This document shows positions 36,719-46,151 of a stretch of DNA of 64,000 nt, one piece after another. Numbering within the stretch: position 1 is the stretch's first letter; the number at the start of each line of letters is the position of its first letter. The stretch lies in assembly GCF_030646155.1 (NCBI RefSeq), contig NZ_JAUTDN010000002.1, positions 62,001-126,000 on the forward strand, in the 5' to 3' direction. The position numbers and the translations under genes were made by a program. Below the pieces are notes generated by a model. The model was not told the origin of the DNA. It was given only the letters and a program-made list of their open reading frames with translations, and did no database searches. This stretch comes from Conexibacter sp. CPCC 205762 (GTDB lineage Bacteria > Actinomycetota > Thermoleophilia > Solirubrobacterales > Solirubrobacteraceae).

Positions 36719-38692
36719 ATGAGCAGCACCTCCCCCGGCCGCCTCGGCGGCCTGGCGGCGACCGCAGCGCTGGTCGCCGCCGTTCTCGTGCCCGCTTCCG
36801 CGAGCGCAGAGATCATGGACGCCCACCTCGCGTTCACTGGTGACACGACCACGACGATGGCTGTCACCTTCAAAGAGACCGCCGCCGTCAGCGGCACAAC
36901 GGCGACCGCCTACGCGCGCCCCGTCGGTGCCGGCGGCGCCGCCGCATGCGCCGCGGCGCCGGGCCCCACGGGCTGCATCTCGATCGCGCTCACGCGCAGC
37001 GACGTGCCCGGCAGAGACGCCACCGGCACGGTCAACACCTACACCTTCTTCACCGGAACGTTCAGCGGGCTCACCCCCGGCGCGACGTACGACTGGTTCA
37101 TCAACGACTCAGTCACCACGGCCGGTGTCACCCCCGGCACGTTCAAGACCGCCAGAGGCGGCAACACGACCTATACCGCCGCCACGTACGGCGAGGTCCA
37201 CACCGACGACGGCGACGACGTCGTCGCCTTCGGCGCCTCCGGCCCGGGCAACTACTCGGTGCAGGGCGTCGTGGGCCTCCAGGCCGCCGACAGAACCGTC
37301 TGGAACCAGGACACGCGCCCGGCGTTCGTCGTCTCCTCCGGCGACAACATGAACGACGGCAACATGGAGCACAGATGGGATGACCTGCTCGCCGGCAACA
37401 CGGCCAGCGGGGGCAACGGCACGACGGTCGACACGACCTTCATCAGAACCGTGCGCGGCTCGATCCCGTTCATGAACGCGCTCGGCGACCACGAGTACAA
37501 GAACATCACGCCGGCGGGCACCGCCTCGCCGCTCTACTACGCCCACTCGCCGAACCCCGGCAACGGGCCGAGCGGGCAGGAGAAGGCCTCCTACTCCTAC
37601 GACTACAACGGCGTCCACTGGGTCGTGCTGGAGGCGAGCCCGGGCAACAAGCCGTCGAGCTTCCCGCAGTACTGGGCGAACGAGCTGAGATGGCTCGACG
37701 CCGACCTCGCGGCGGCCGTCACGCGCACGCGCTTCCAGATCGTCGTCATGCACCAGCCGCCGTTCCACTCGAAGACGAGCCGCGTCTACCCGTCGTACGC
37801 CGATCCCGAGTTCCGCGACGACGTGATGCCGATCTTCGACAAGTACGGCGTCGAGGCGGTCGTCTCGGGCCATGACGCCCACAACGTCCGCTCCTTCCCG
37901 CTCGTCGGCACGCCGACGGAGGACTGGGCCGTCGGCAAGCCGAGAATCTCGCCGGAGCTGGTCGAGCCGGGCCACGGCACGACCTACCTCGAGCAGTCGA
38001 CGACCGGCAAGAACTACGACGGCCTGCTCGACCGCGAGCCGTGGGTCGCCTGGTCGCAGACGCAGGAGACGATGCCGGCGGTGCTGCTGTTCACCTTCGG
38101 CGCGAAGTCGGTCGGCGTCCGCTTCGTCAGAACCGACGCGCTCGACCCGGTCACCAACCAGCTGCTGTATGGCGGCGGGCTGGTCGACAGCTTCACGATC
38201 AAGCAGGTGCCGCCGGCCGGCACCGAGGAGCCGAGTGGCCCGCAGGGGCCGAAGGGCGACAGCGGCGAGCAGGGGCCGAAGGGCGACGCCGGCGCGAACG
38301 GCGCGGCCGGCACCAACGGCACCAACGGCACGAAGGGCGACAGCGGCGCGGCAGGCGCCAAGGGGGACGCCGGCGCGAAGGGCGAGACCGGCGCCGCAGG
38401 CGCCAAGGGCGACCAGGGTGAGCGCGGCCCGGCCGGCGCTGCCGCCAAGGTCACCTGCAGCGTCAAGCGCGGCAAGGGCGCGCCGAAGGTCAGCTGCAAG
38501 GTCACGAGCGCGAGCAAGAGCACCAGCAAGCAGCTGGCCCGTTCGAACGCGCGCCTCGTGCGCGGCGGGCGCACCTACGCGACCGGCACGGCGGCGACGC
38601 TGAAGAGCCGTCGCACGGTCACGCGCGGCAGCTACACGCTGCGCGTCACGGCCGGCAAGCGCGTGCTGGCCTTCCCGGTCCGCATCCGCTAG
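36719..38692 (+). CDS. Secreted calcineurin-like phosphoesterase with collagen-like tail
   Basis: A 657-residue exported metallophosphatase. Signal peptide 1-30 (ends 'ASASAE'). A fibronectin/PAP-type N-terminal domain (about 35-145) precedes the metallophosphoesterase domain: 'SSGDNMNDG', 'ALGDHEYKN' (GDHE where GNHE is usual), 'VMHQPPFHS' and 'SGHDAHN'. From residue 507, 23 uninterrupted Gly-X-Y triplets (GPQGPKGDSGEQ..., many with GDS, GAK, GEK-like units) form a collagen-like stalk, followed by a basic beta domain with two Cys. It is probably a purple-acid-phosphatase relative shown on a trimeric stalk. No Shine-Dalgarno is seen before the ATG. Confidence 0.85.
   Translation: MSSTSPGRLGGLAATAALVAAVLVPASASAEIMDAHLAFTGDTTTTMAVTFKETAAVSGTTATAYARPVGAGGAAACAAAPGPTGCISIALTRSDVPGRDATGTVNTYTFFTGTFSGLTPGATYDWFINDSVTTAGVTPGTFKTARGGNTTYTAATYGEVHTDDGDDVVAFGASGPGNYSVQGVVGLQAADRTVWNQDTRPAFVVSSGDNMNDGNMEHRWDDLLAGNTASGGNGTTVDTTFIRTVRGSIPFMNALGDHEYKNITPAGTASPLYYAHSPNPGNGPSGQEKASYSYDYNGVHWVVLEASPGNKPSSFPQYWANELRWLDADLAAAVTRTRFQIVVMHQPPFHSKTSRVYPSYADPEFRDDVMPIFDKYGVEAVVSGHDAHNVRSFPLVGTPTEDWAVGKPRISPELVEPGHGTTYLEQSTTGKNYDGLLDREPWVAWSQTQETMPAVLLFTFGAKSVGVRFVRTDALDPVTNQLLYGGGLVDSFTIKQVPPAGTEEPSGPQGPKGDSGEQGPKGDAGANGAAGTNGTNGTKGDSGAAGAKGDAGAKGETGAAGAKGDQGERGPAGAAAKVTCSVKRGKGAPKVSCKVTSASKSTSKQLARSNARLVRGGRTYATGTAATLKSRRTVTRGSYTLRVTAGKRVLAFPVRIR
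38237..38445 (+). repeat. Collagen-like Gly-X-Y repeat (23 triplets)
   Basis: Encodes residues about 507-575 of the phosphoesterase. Pro is scarce in the middle; stability would come from Lys-Gly-Asp/Glu pairs (GPKGDS, GAKGDA, GAKGET), as in bacterial collagen-like proteins that lack hydroxyproline. Confidence 0.9.
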
Positions 38693-38702
38693 ATCGCATC
38701 GT

Positions 38703-38732
38703 CTTCCGGCGCCGCTCGGGCGGCGCCGGAAG
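38703..38732. terminator. Bidirectional terminator hairpin
   Basis: A perfect 13-base-pair stem (CTTCCGGCGCCGC / GCGGCGCCGGAAG) with loop TCGG, lying in the 48-base gap between convergent genes. Strongest hairpin in the window. Confidence 0.75.
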
Positions 38733-38740
38733 CGCGGCGA

Positions 38741-40354
<1,614 letters not shown>

Positions 40355-40361
40355 GCTTGCG

Positions 40362-40367
40362 AGGGTA
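40362..40367 (-). promoter_or_regulatory. -10 hexamer TACCCT for the acyl-CoA mutase
   Basis: TACCCT, minus strand, 7 bases before the ATG at 40354. Confidence 0.45.
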
Positions 40368-40465
40368 CGCCTCGGCGCCCGCGGGGACCGCCGATCGGGC
40401 GTTGCGCGGACGTTGCCGCGGCGCCGGTTGCGACGCGCTGCGGGCGGACGGGCTGCGCGCTGGCC

Positions 40466-40471
40466 TACCCT
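40466..40471 (+). promoter_or_regulatory. -10 hexamer TACCCT for moaD-moaE
   Basis: TACCCT ends 6 bases before the ATG at 40478; no Shine-Dalgarno sequence. Confidence 0.45.
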
Positions 40472-40477
40472 TGCCGC

Positions 40478-41176
40478 ATGCACGTGCGGATCCGACTGTT
40501 CGCGATGCTGCGAGAGCGCGCCGGGACGAGCGAGCTGCAGCTCGAGCTGCCCGACGACGCCCGCGTCAGCGACGCGCTCGCGGCGCCCGCCGTCGCCGCG
40601 CTCGCAGAGGGCCTCCCGCTCGTGCTCGCCGTCAACCGCGAGTACGCCTCCGGCGAGCAGCCGCTGGCCCCCGGCGACGAGCTGGCGCTGGTGCCGCCGG
40701 TCTCGGGCGGGGCCGGCGAGCCCGACGCCGCCGCGTCTGACGCCGCCGACGCCCCGCCCGCCGCCATCCACGTGCGCGTCACCGGCGAGCCGCTGCTGCT
40801 CGACCCGCTCGTCGCCCGTGTGCGCGACACGCGTGCCGGTGCGCTCGTCACCTTCTCCGGCGTCACGCGCGACGTGCCGTCGCTCGTCTACGAGGCGTAC
40901 GGCGAGATGGCGCTGGAGCAGATGGCCGCGATCGTGCGCGAGGCGGTCGCGAGCCACGGCCTCTGCGCCGCCGCCGCCGAGCACCGGATCGGCACCGTCC
41001 CGCTGTCGGAGCCGTCGGTGCTCGTCGCCGTCTCCGCGCCGCACCGCCCCGAGGCGTTCGCCGGCGCCCGCGAGATCATCGACCGCATCAAGGCCGCCGC
41101 GCCGATCTGGAAGCAGGAGGTCGACGAGACCGGCGCCGCCACCTGGGTCGACGGCACCACCCCGCCGACCGCCTGA
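40478..41176 (+). CDS. moaX: Fused molybdopterin synthase MoaD-MoaE
   Basis: A 232-residue fusion. Residues 1-78 are MoaD (ubiquitin-like sulfur carrier, 'VRIRLFAMLRERAG' to 'LVPPVSGG' with Gly77-Gly78). An Ala/Asp/Pro linker (79-95) joins it to MoaE (about 96-232) with 'GALVTFSGVTRD', 'EHRIGTVPLSEPSV' and catalytic lysines 205 and 212 in 'IKAAAPIWKQEV'. Together they turn precursor Z into molybdopterin. MoaD must expose its terminal Gly-Gly to carry sulfur, so the fusion needs cutting after Gly78, as reported for MoaX of M. tuberculosis. The adenylating partner (MoeB/MoeZ) is not in the window. Confidence 0.93.
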   Translation: MHVRIRLFAMLRERAGTSELQLELPDDARVSDALAAPAVAALAEGLPLVLAVNREYASGEQPLAPGDELALVPPVSGGAGEPDAAASDAADAPPAAIHVRVTGEPLLLDPLVARVRDTRAGALVTFSGVTRDVPSLVYEAYGEMALEQMAAIVREAVASHGLCAAAAEHRIGTVPLSEPSVLVAVSAPHRPEAFAGAREIIDRIKAAAPIWKQEVDETGAATWVDGTTPPTA

Positions 41177-41185
41177 CCGCGTCGC

Positions 41186-41605
41186 TCAGCGACGGCCTAA
41201 CAGCCGGGAGTACTCCTCCGGCCATATCGTGTCGATGAACTGCGCCTCGACCGCCGCGCGCCCTATGCGGCTGGTCGGCCCGTCCTCGCGCGCGGTGACG
41301 GCGATCACGTCCTGGCGCTCCAGCAGATAGCGCGGGTTCATCAGACAGACCTGCTGCAACGCCCCGTCGAGCGCGAACCGCACCATGTGGTGCTCGGGCG
41401 TCTCGTCCCACCACTGGTGGGCCGGTCTCTCGGCGTCGATGTGCAGCGAGAGGATGTCGCCCTTCTGGTTGTAACGGCTGCTCGTGAAGCGCACGCCGTC
41501 GATCACGATCTCGCCGCTGACGCGCGGGCGTGGGTAGACCTTCAGCGCACGGGCATGCGCCTCCACGGCAGCGATCTCGGCGCTGCTCCGTTCCACAATG
41601 CTCAT
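41186..41605 (-). CDS. Hypothetical protein, possibly DUF2283-like
   Basis: A 139-residue protein. The middle, 'SRYNQKGDILSLHID' ... 'HHMVRFALDGALQQVCLMN', resembles the small DUF2283/YuzE beta fold (Tyr, then Asp-x-Leu strand, then acidic turn, then dG strand). N- and C-terminal parts are unassigned. Its ATG overlaps the stop of a tiny upstream ORF (41602-41739) by four bases. DUF2283 genes are often next to the toxin-like family that the tiny ORF recalls, which supports the pairing. Confidence 0.5.
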   Translation of the reverse strand: MSIVERSSAEIAAVEAHARALKVYPRPRVSGEIVIDGVRFTSSRYNQKGDILSLHIDAERPAHQWWDETPEHHMVRFALDGALQQVCLMNPRYLLERQDVIAVTAREDGPTSRIGRAAVEAQFIDTIWPEEYSRLLGRR

Positions 41606-41739
41606 ATCGGCCTTCTCCCGGTCGAGAACGCGGTCACCACGTCAGGTCCCGGAACCGTGACGAGCACCTCGGCGTCGCGTCCTGTCAGCTCGGGATGTCT
41701 GTCGACGATGTGCTCCCATCGTGCCTCGGTCAGGAGCAC
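41602..41739 (-). pseudogene. Remnant of an 'RHPE' toxin-like gene, internally deleted
   Basis: A 45-codon ORF from GTG 41739. It begins 'VLLTEARWEHIVDRHPEL', the N-terminal signature of a widespread small toxin/nuclease-like family, and ends 'VVTAFSTGRRPI', which looks like the C-terminal end of the same family. The central 40-50 residues expected between them are missing, in frame. An in-frame TGA four codons upstream prevents a longer start. Four-base ATGA overlap with the DUF2283-like gene. Either a decayed toxin or a shortened, still translated peptide. Confidence 0.45.
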
Positions 41740-41810
41740 CTGTCTACCTCAAGGATCTTTGGTCCGGCGCGGGAACACGGCGGCGACCATATCCCTGGGG
41801 GGGCGCCGGG

Positions 41811-42572
41811 TCAGATCGCCGGCGGCTCGAGCCGCCAGGAGGCGTCCCAGAAGGCCAGCTCGTGGCGGCTGCTGTGCGCGAAGACGTCGTGCAGGCGCGC
41901 GCGGGTCGGGACGTCGGCGGCGCTGCCGATGCGGTCCATCAGCTCCCGGCACCAGGCCGCCAGCGCCTGGAACTCGGGATCGGCGTAGGTCGCGATCCAG
42001 CGCGCGTAGGGATTCGGCGCGGCGGCGTCTGGCGCGGGGGTGGCGGCGTCTGGGGCGGACGCGGCGGCGGGCGGCGGCTGGGCGGCGGCGAGGCGGGCGC
42101 CGACCTCGGCGTAGCCCCACATGCATGGCAGCAGCGCCGCGACGAGGTCGGCGAAGTCGCCGAGCGTCGCTGTGCGCAAGAGGAAGTCGGTGTAGGCGCG
42201 GGTCGTCGCGGTCGGCGGCTCGGCCTCCAGCTCCGCCGGCGCCACGCCCCACTCCAGCGCGAACGCGCGGTGCAGGTCCATCTCCGTCACCAGGATCGCC
42301 TGCGTCAGCTCGGCGAAGCGGCGCATCGTCGCCAGCTCCGGCGCCCGCGCGCAGCCGAGCGCCAGCAGGCGGCCGTAGTCGACCAGGTAGACGTAGTCCT
42401 GGCGCACGAAGTGGCGGAAGCGGTCCAGCGGCAGCGTGCCGTCGCCGATCCCGCGCACGAACGGATGCGTGTGCTGCGCCTCCCAGGTCGCCGCCGCGGC
42501 GGCGCGCAGCTCCGCGCTGAAGCCGCCCGCCGCGCCCGCGGCCGCGCGGGCGCCGCCGCCCGACGTGCTCAG
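41811..42572 (-). CDS. TenA-family protein (thiaminase II-like)
   Basis: About 253 residues. 'THPFVRGIGDGTLPLDRFRH' (two parts of the TenA helix 1), 'QDYVYLVDYGRLLA', and 'LLPCMWGYAEVG' with the catalytic Cys mark it as TenA, which hydrolyses thiamin breakdown products for salvage. An Ala/Pro-rich insert of about 25 residues (PPPAAASAPDAATPAPDAAA) interrupts the fold after that motif. No ATG, GTG or TTG lies near the expected N-terminus; the first plausible codon is CTG 42572, overlapping the ferritin stop, so the start is uncertain and translation may be coupled to ferritin. Confidence 0.8.
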   Translation of the reverse strand: MSTSGGGARAAAGAAGGFSAELRAAAAATWEAQHTHPFVRGIGDGTLPLDRFRHFVRQDYVYLVDYGRLLALGCARAPELATMRRFAELTQAILVTEMDLHRAFALEWGVAPAELEAEPPTATTRAYTDFLLRTATLGDFADLVAALLPCMWGYAEVGARLAAAQPPPAAASAPDAATPAPDAAAPNPYARWIATYADPEFQALAAWCRELMDRIGSAADVPTRARLHDVFAHSSRHELAFWDASWRLEPPAI

Positions 42573-43102
42573 AGCGCGCCGCCGGCGGCGTTCGGCGCGG
42601 TCGGGTCGGTGCCCTCCTCGCGCGGCTGCTCGCGCGCCAGCCAGTCCTCGATGTCCATCGGGCGGTCGGCGAGGCGCTCGGCGATCGTCAGCAGGTCCGA
42701 CATCGAGGCGACCTCCTCGACCTGCTCCTTCAGGAACCACTGCATGAACTGCTCGCTCTGAAAGTCGCCCTCCTCCCGCGCGACGCCGACCAGCGCGGCG
42801 ATCTGGCCGCTGACGCGCTTCTCCTGCTCCAGCGACAGCGCGATCGGCGCGACGACGTCGGCGAAGGCGGTCTCGGGCGCCTTCACGCCCGGGACGGTCG
42901 CCTGCTCGTCCAGGTCGAGCAGGTACTGGATCATCATCATCGCGTGGTTGCGCTCCTCGAGCGCCTGCGCGTAGAAGAACTCGGCCAGCCGCGGCAGCGT
43001 CTGCGCGTCGTAGTGCACTGCGACGGCGATGTACTGCTGAGAAGCGGCGAACTCGTTGGCGATCTGCTCGTTGAGACGCTCGACGAAGCGGGTGGCGGGC
43101 AT
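42569..43102 (-). CDS. Ferritin (BfrB/Ftn-like)
   Basis: A 177-residue four-helix iron-storage protein. Ferroxidase ligands are visible: Glu in 'NEQIANEFAASQQYIA', 'ALEERNHAMMMIQYL' (E-x2-H) and later 'LEQEKRVSGQIAALV' and 'QWFLKEQVEEV'. Residues after about 150 ('DIEDWLAREQPREE...') form a longer C-terminal tail like that of mycobacterial BfrB. The start at MPATRF is preferred over an ATG 15 bases earlier because AGGAG sits 5-6 bases before it. The TenA-like gene follows and overlaps. Confidence 0.92.
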   Translation of the reverse strand: MPATRFVERLNEQIANEFAASQQYIAVAVHYDAQTLPRLAEFFYAQALEERNHAMMMIQYLLDLDEQATVPGVKAPETAFADVVAPIALSLEQEKRVSGQIAALVGVAREEGDFQSEQFMQWFLKEQVEEVASMSDLLTIAERLADRPMDIEDWLAREQPREEGTDPTAPNAAGGAL

Positions 43103-43135
43103 GGGACTCCTGAACATCGCGGGTTCGCTCGAAAC

Positions 43136-43150
43136 GGCCCGAAAAGGGCC
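43136..43150. promoter_or_regulatory. Small dyad in the ferritin-UXS spacer
   Basis: GGCCC-GAAAA-GGGCC, 34 bases before the ferritin ATG. Could be an operator or a leader hairpin; no iron-box consensus is recognised. Confidence 0.25.
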
Positions 43151-43203
43151 CGTGCAGCGATCGTAGAGGACCGACCTGTCAGCGAACATGCCGGTTCCAG
43201 GGC

Positions 43204-43209
43204 TATCCT
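43204..43209 (+). promoter_or_regulatory. -10 hexamer TATCCT for the UXS gene
   Basis: TATCCT ends 8 bases before the ATG at 43218. The bases in between are pyrimidine-rich (CCTGCGTC), so no ribosome-binding site is possible there. Confidence 0.45.
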
Positions 43210-43217
43210 CCTGCGTC

Positions 43218-44165
43218 ATGGCTACCTGTCTGGTGACCGGAGGCGCCGGCTTCCTCGGATCGCACCTGTGCGATGAGCTGCTGCGCCGAGGGCACCGCGT
43301 GATCTGCGTCGACAACCTCGAAACCGGCTCCCTGGCGAACATCCACCACATCCGTGGACCGGAGTTCGCGCTGCTCAACGTCGACATCATCGAGCCGTAC
43401 TTCGTCGATGAGCCGATCGACTTCGTGTACCACCTCGCCTCGCCGGCCTCGCCGATCGACTACCTGCGGCTGCCGCTGCACACGCTCAAGGTCGGCTCGC
43501 ACGGCACGCACCACACGCTCGGGCTGGCGAAGAAGCACCGCGCGCGCTTCCTGATCGCCTCCACCAGCGAGGTCTACGGCGATCCCCAGGAGCACCCCCA
43601 GAAGGAGACCTACTGGGGCCACGTCAACCCGATCGGCCCGCGCGGCGTCTACGACGAGGCGAAGCGCTACGCCGAGGCGCTGACGATGGCGTACCACCGT
43701 CAGCAGGGCGTCGACACCGCGATCATGCGGATCTTCAACACGTACGGCTCGCGGATGCGCGCCCATGACGGCCGCGCGATCCCGACCTTCCTGCGGCAAG
43801 CGCTGCAGGACCAGCCGATCACCGTCTTCGGCGACGGCTCGCAGACGCGCAGCTTCTGTTATGTCTCCGACCTGATCCGCGGAATGATCGCGCTCGCCGA
43901 GTCGGGCATCCACCACCCGGTCAACATCGGCAACCCGGACGAGTTCACGCTGCTGGAGCTGGCGCAGACCGTGATCGAGATCACCGGCTCGCGCTCGCAG
44001 ATCGTCCACGAGCCGCTGCCGACCGACGACCCGCAGGTGCGCCGGCCCGACATCACGCTCGCTCGCGAGCTGCTCGGCTGGGCCCCGGAGGTCGTGCTGC
44101 GCGACGGGCTCCAGCGCACGATCGACGACTCCGGCGTCGAGGCGCTCGTCGGAGCGACCGCCTGA
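43218..44165 (+). CDS. UDP-glucuronate decarboxylase-like NAD epimerase (UXS)
   Basis: A 315-residue extended SDR. '[16 protein letters not shown]' binds NAD; '[16 protein letters not shown]', '[21 protein letters not shown]' (two parts), '[17 protein letters not shown]' and '[13 protein letters not shown]' (Tyr-x3-Lys) are the marks of UDP-xylose synthase. It would turn UDP-glucuronate into UDP-xylose for surface glycan. It heads a plus-strand pair with the sugar-1-phosphate transferase, separated by a perfect hairpin. Confidence 0.9.
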   Translation: MATCLVTGGAGFLGSHLCDELLRRGHRVICVDNLETGSLANIHHIRGPEFALLNVDIIEPYFVDEPIDFVYHLASPASPIDYLRLPLHTLKVGSHGTHHTLGLAKKHRARFLIASTSEVYGDPQEHPQKETYWGHVNPIGPRGVYDEAKRYAEALTMAYHRQQGVDTAIMRIFNTYGSRMRAHDGRAIPTFLRQALQDQPITVFGDGSQTRSFCYVSDLIRGMIALAESGIHHPVNIGNPDEFTLLELAQTVIEITGSRSQIVHEPLPTDDPQVRRPDITLARELLGWAPEVVLRDGLQRTIDDSGVEALVGATA

Positions 44166-44180
44166 CCGCGGTGACGCAAG

Positions 44181-44203
44181 ACCGGAACCTTCGCGGTTCC
44201 GGT
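44181..44203 (+). terminator. Perfect hairpin between UXS and sugar transferase
   Basis: ACCGGAACC-TTCGC-GGTTCCGGT: nine perfect pairs with a UUCG-containing stable loop, 15 bases after the UXS stop and just before the AAGGAGG of the next gene. It may be a terminator/attenuator or an mRNA-stability element. Confidence 0.5.
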
Positions 44204-44223
44204 CCGTTGCAGTGAAGGAGGTC

Positions 44224-45762
44224 ATGCAACGAGTGGCAAACGGCGCGCTGAACGTCGACGAGCAGCATCCGGAGCAGACGGCGACCGCGGTCGCCTCGAT
44301 GTCCGACAGAGACGTGCGCCGCAAGCGCCCGCCGGCGTTGTCGTTCCTGCTGCGGCTCGTGACGCTGCGCAAGCTGATGCGGGTCGCCTCGCTGCTGGCG
44401 CTCGACTTCGCCGGCGTCTGGCTCGCGCTCTTCACCGCGCTGCTGCTGAAGGGGCTGATCAAGGGCGACCACGGGCTGTCGGCATCGGTCCACCTCGCGT
44501 CGGGCCAGACGCGCGACTTCCTCGCCTTCGCCTACCTCGTGACGGTGCTGCTGTTCGCGCGCTCGGACCTCTACGCCGACCGCCCCCGCCGTCCCGGCCT
44601 GGCGCGGATCGTCAGCTCGCTCTTCCAGGTCACGGTCGTCGCGCTCGTCTACGCCGTCCTCAGCGGGCAGGAGTTCAGCAGCTACTACATCTTCTACGCC
44701 TCGCTCGGCTTCGCGGTCGTCTACGTCTCGACCTTCCGCTGGTTCCACACCGCGGTCACCGGCTGGCTGCTCGGACAGGCCGGCTACACGCGCCGCACGC
44801 TGCTCGTCGGCAGCGGCAAGCACATCGACCAGGTCGCGCACGCGCTCGGCGGCAGCGACGGCCGTGAGGTCGACCTCGTCGGCTACATCTCGCTGACGCC
44901 GCGCCCTGACAACGGCCTGCGCTCGCTCGGCGACCTCGCCGACCTCGCCGCGGTGCTGGAGCGCGACCGCGTGCAGGAGGTGATCATCGCCGACCCCGAC
45001 TTCCCGCAGGAGCAGGCGGTCGAGCTGGTCGACACCTGCCATCGCCGCGGCGTCGACGTCCACATCGCGCCGTCGACGATGGAGATCCTCGTGCAGCGGG
45101 CCGAGTTCGTGCCGGGCCAGTCGCTGCCGCTGTTCACGCTCAAGCCGCCGGTCTTCGAGGGCGTCGACTTCGCCGTCAAGCGGGCCTTCGACCTGATCGG
45201 CGCGTTCGTGCTGATCGCGCTGCTGTCGCCGCTGCTGGTGACGATGGCGCTCGCGGTCAAGCTCACCTCGCGCGGTCCGATCCTCTACCGCTCGGCCCGC
45301 CCCGGCATCGGCGGCCTGCCGTTCGACTGCTTCAAGTTCCGCACGATGTACAGCGACGAGCGCGTCACCGAGGCGGAGCTGGAGAAGCTCAACGAGGCCG
45401 ACGGCGCGCTCTTCAAGATCCGCGACGACCCTCGCGTGACGAAGGTCGGCAGAACGCTGCGGCGCTACTCGCTCGACGAGCTGCCGCAGCTGATCAACGT
45501 GCTGCGCGGCGAGATGTCGCTCGTCGGCCCGCGGCCGCTGCCGCTGCGCGACTTCGAGCGGCTCGAGGAGTGGCACAAGAAGCGCTACCTGGTGCTGCCG
45601 GGGATCACCGGCCTGTGGCAGGTCTCGGGCCGCTCCGAGCTCGACTTCGACGACCTCGTGCGGCTCGACTTCCTCTACCTCGAGCGCTGGTCGGTCGCGC
45701 TCGACCTCGTGATCATCCTGAAGACGTTCCCGGCCGTGGTCACGCGGCGCGGCGCCTTCTAG
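44224..45762 (+). CDS. Polyprenyl-phosphate sugar-1-phosphate transferase (WbaP/CpsE type)
   Basis: A 512-residue membrane initiator of exopolysaccharide synthesis. Four or five N-terminal helices (about 45-150), a central Rossmann-like domain ('RRTLLVGSGKHIDQVA'), one helix near 325, then the catalytic bacterial-transferase domain: 'KRAFDLIGAFVLIALLSP', 'PILYRSARPGIGG', 'FKFRTMY', 'RRYSLDELPQLINVLRGEMS', 'VGPRPLPL' and 'LPGITGLWQVSGRS'. It loads the first sugar phosphate on undecaprenyl phosphate. Start at ATG 44224 is set by AAGGAGG 5 bases upstream; GTG 44212 is an alternative. Its stop overlaps the convergent response regulator by four bases. Confidence 0.93.
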   Translation: MQRVANGALNVDEQHPEQTATAVASMSDRDVRRKRPPALSFLLRLVTLRKLMRVASLLALDFAGVWLALFTALLLKGLIKGDHGLSASVHLASGQTRDFLAFAYLVTVLLFARSDLYADRPRRPGLARIVSSLFQVTVVALVYAVLSGQEFSSYYIFYASLGFAVVYVSTFRWFHTAVTGWLLGQAGYTRRTLLVGSGKHIDQVAHALGGSDGREVDLVGYISLTPRPDNGLRSLGDLADLAAVLERDRVQEVIIADPDFPQEQAVELVDTCHRRGVDVHIAPSTMEILVQRAEFVPGQSLPLFTLKPPVFEGVDFAVKRAFDLIGAFVLIALLSPLLVTMALAVKLTSRGPILYRSARPGIGGLPFDCFKFRTMYSDERVTEAELEKLNEADGALFKIRDDPRVTKVGRTLRRYSLDELPQLINVLRGEMSLVGPRPLPLRDFERLEEWHKKRYLVLPGITGLWQVSGRSELDFDDLVRLDFLYLERWSVALDLVIILKTFPAVVTRRGAF

Positions 45763-46151
45763 GCTGCGCGCCGCTTCGCCAGCGCGGCGGCGACGCGGTC
45801 GCGCAGCTCCTGCGGCGCGAACGGCTTGCGCACGTAGTCGTCGGCGCCGGCGTCGTAGCCGCTTCTGACGTCGGCCTCCTGCACGCGGGCGGTCAGGAGG
45901 ATCACCGGGACGTCGGCGGTGCGCGGGTCGGCGCGCAGCTCGCGCGTGACGTCGTAGCCGGTCAGCTTCGGCATCATCACGTCGAGCACGCAGAGGTCGG
46001 GCAGCTCGGCGCGCGCCAGCTCGAGCGCCTCGGCGCCGTCGCGCGCGACGAGCACCTCGTAGCCCTGGCGCTGGAGCCGGAAGCTGACGAGCGTGAGGAT
46101 GTCCTCGTCGTTGTCGGCCACCAGGATCCGCGCCGTCGTCTCGCCGCTCAT
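45759..46151 (-). CDS. Single-domain response regulator (CheY-like receiver)
   Basis: A 130-residue receiver with no output domain. Phospho-acceptor Asp57 ('LCVLDVMMPKLTGYDV'), acidic pocket 'ADNDED' (13-16), Thr87 and Lys109 ('RKPFAP') are all present. ATGA overlap with the kinase gene just upstream makes it that kinase's partner. With no DNA-binding domain it must act by protein contact. Confidence 0.95.
   Translation of the reverse strand: MSGETTARILVADNDEDILTLVSFRLQRQGYEVLVARDGAEALELARAELPDLCVLDVMMPKLTGYDVTRELRADPRTADVPVILLTARVQEADVRSGYDAGADDYVRKPFAPQELRDRVAAALAKRRAA

Noticed and set aside
42569-43102. Ferritin as encapsulin cargo
   Set aside because: No encapsulin gene is nearby and the C-terminal tail lacks a recognisable loading peptide.
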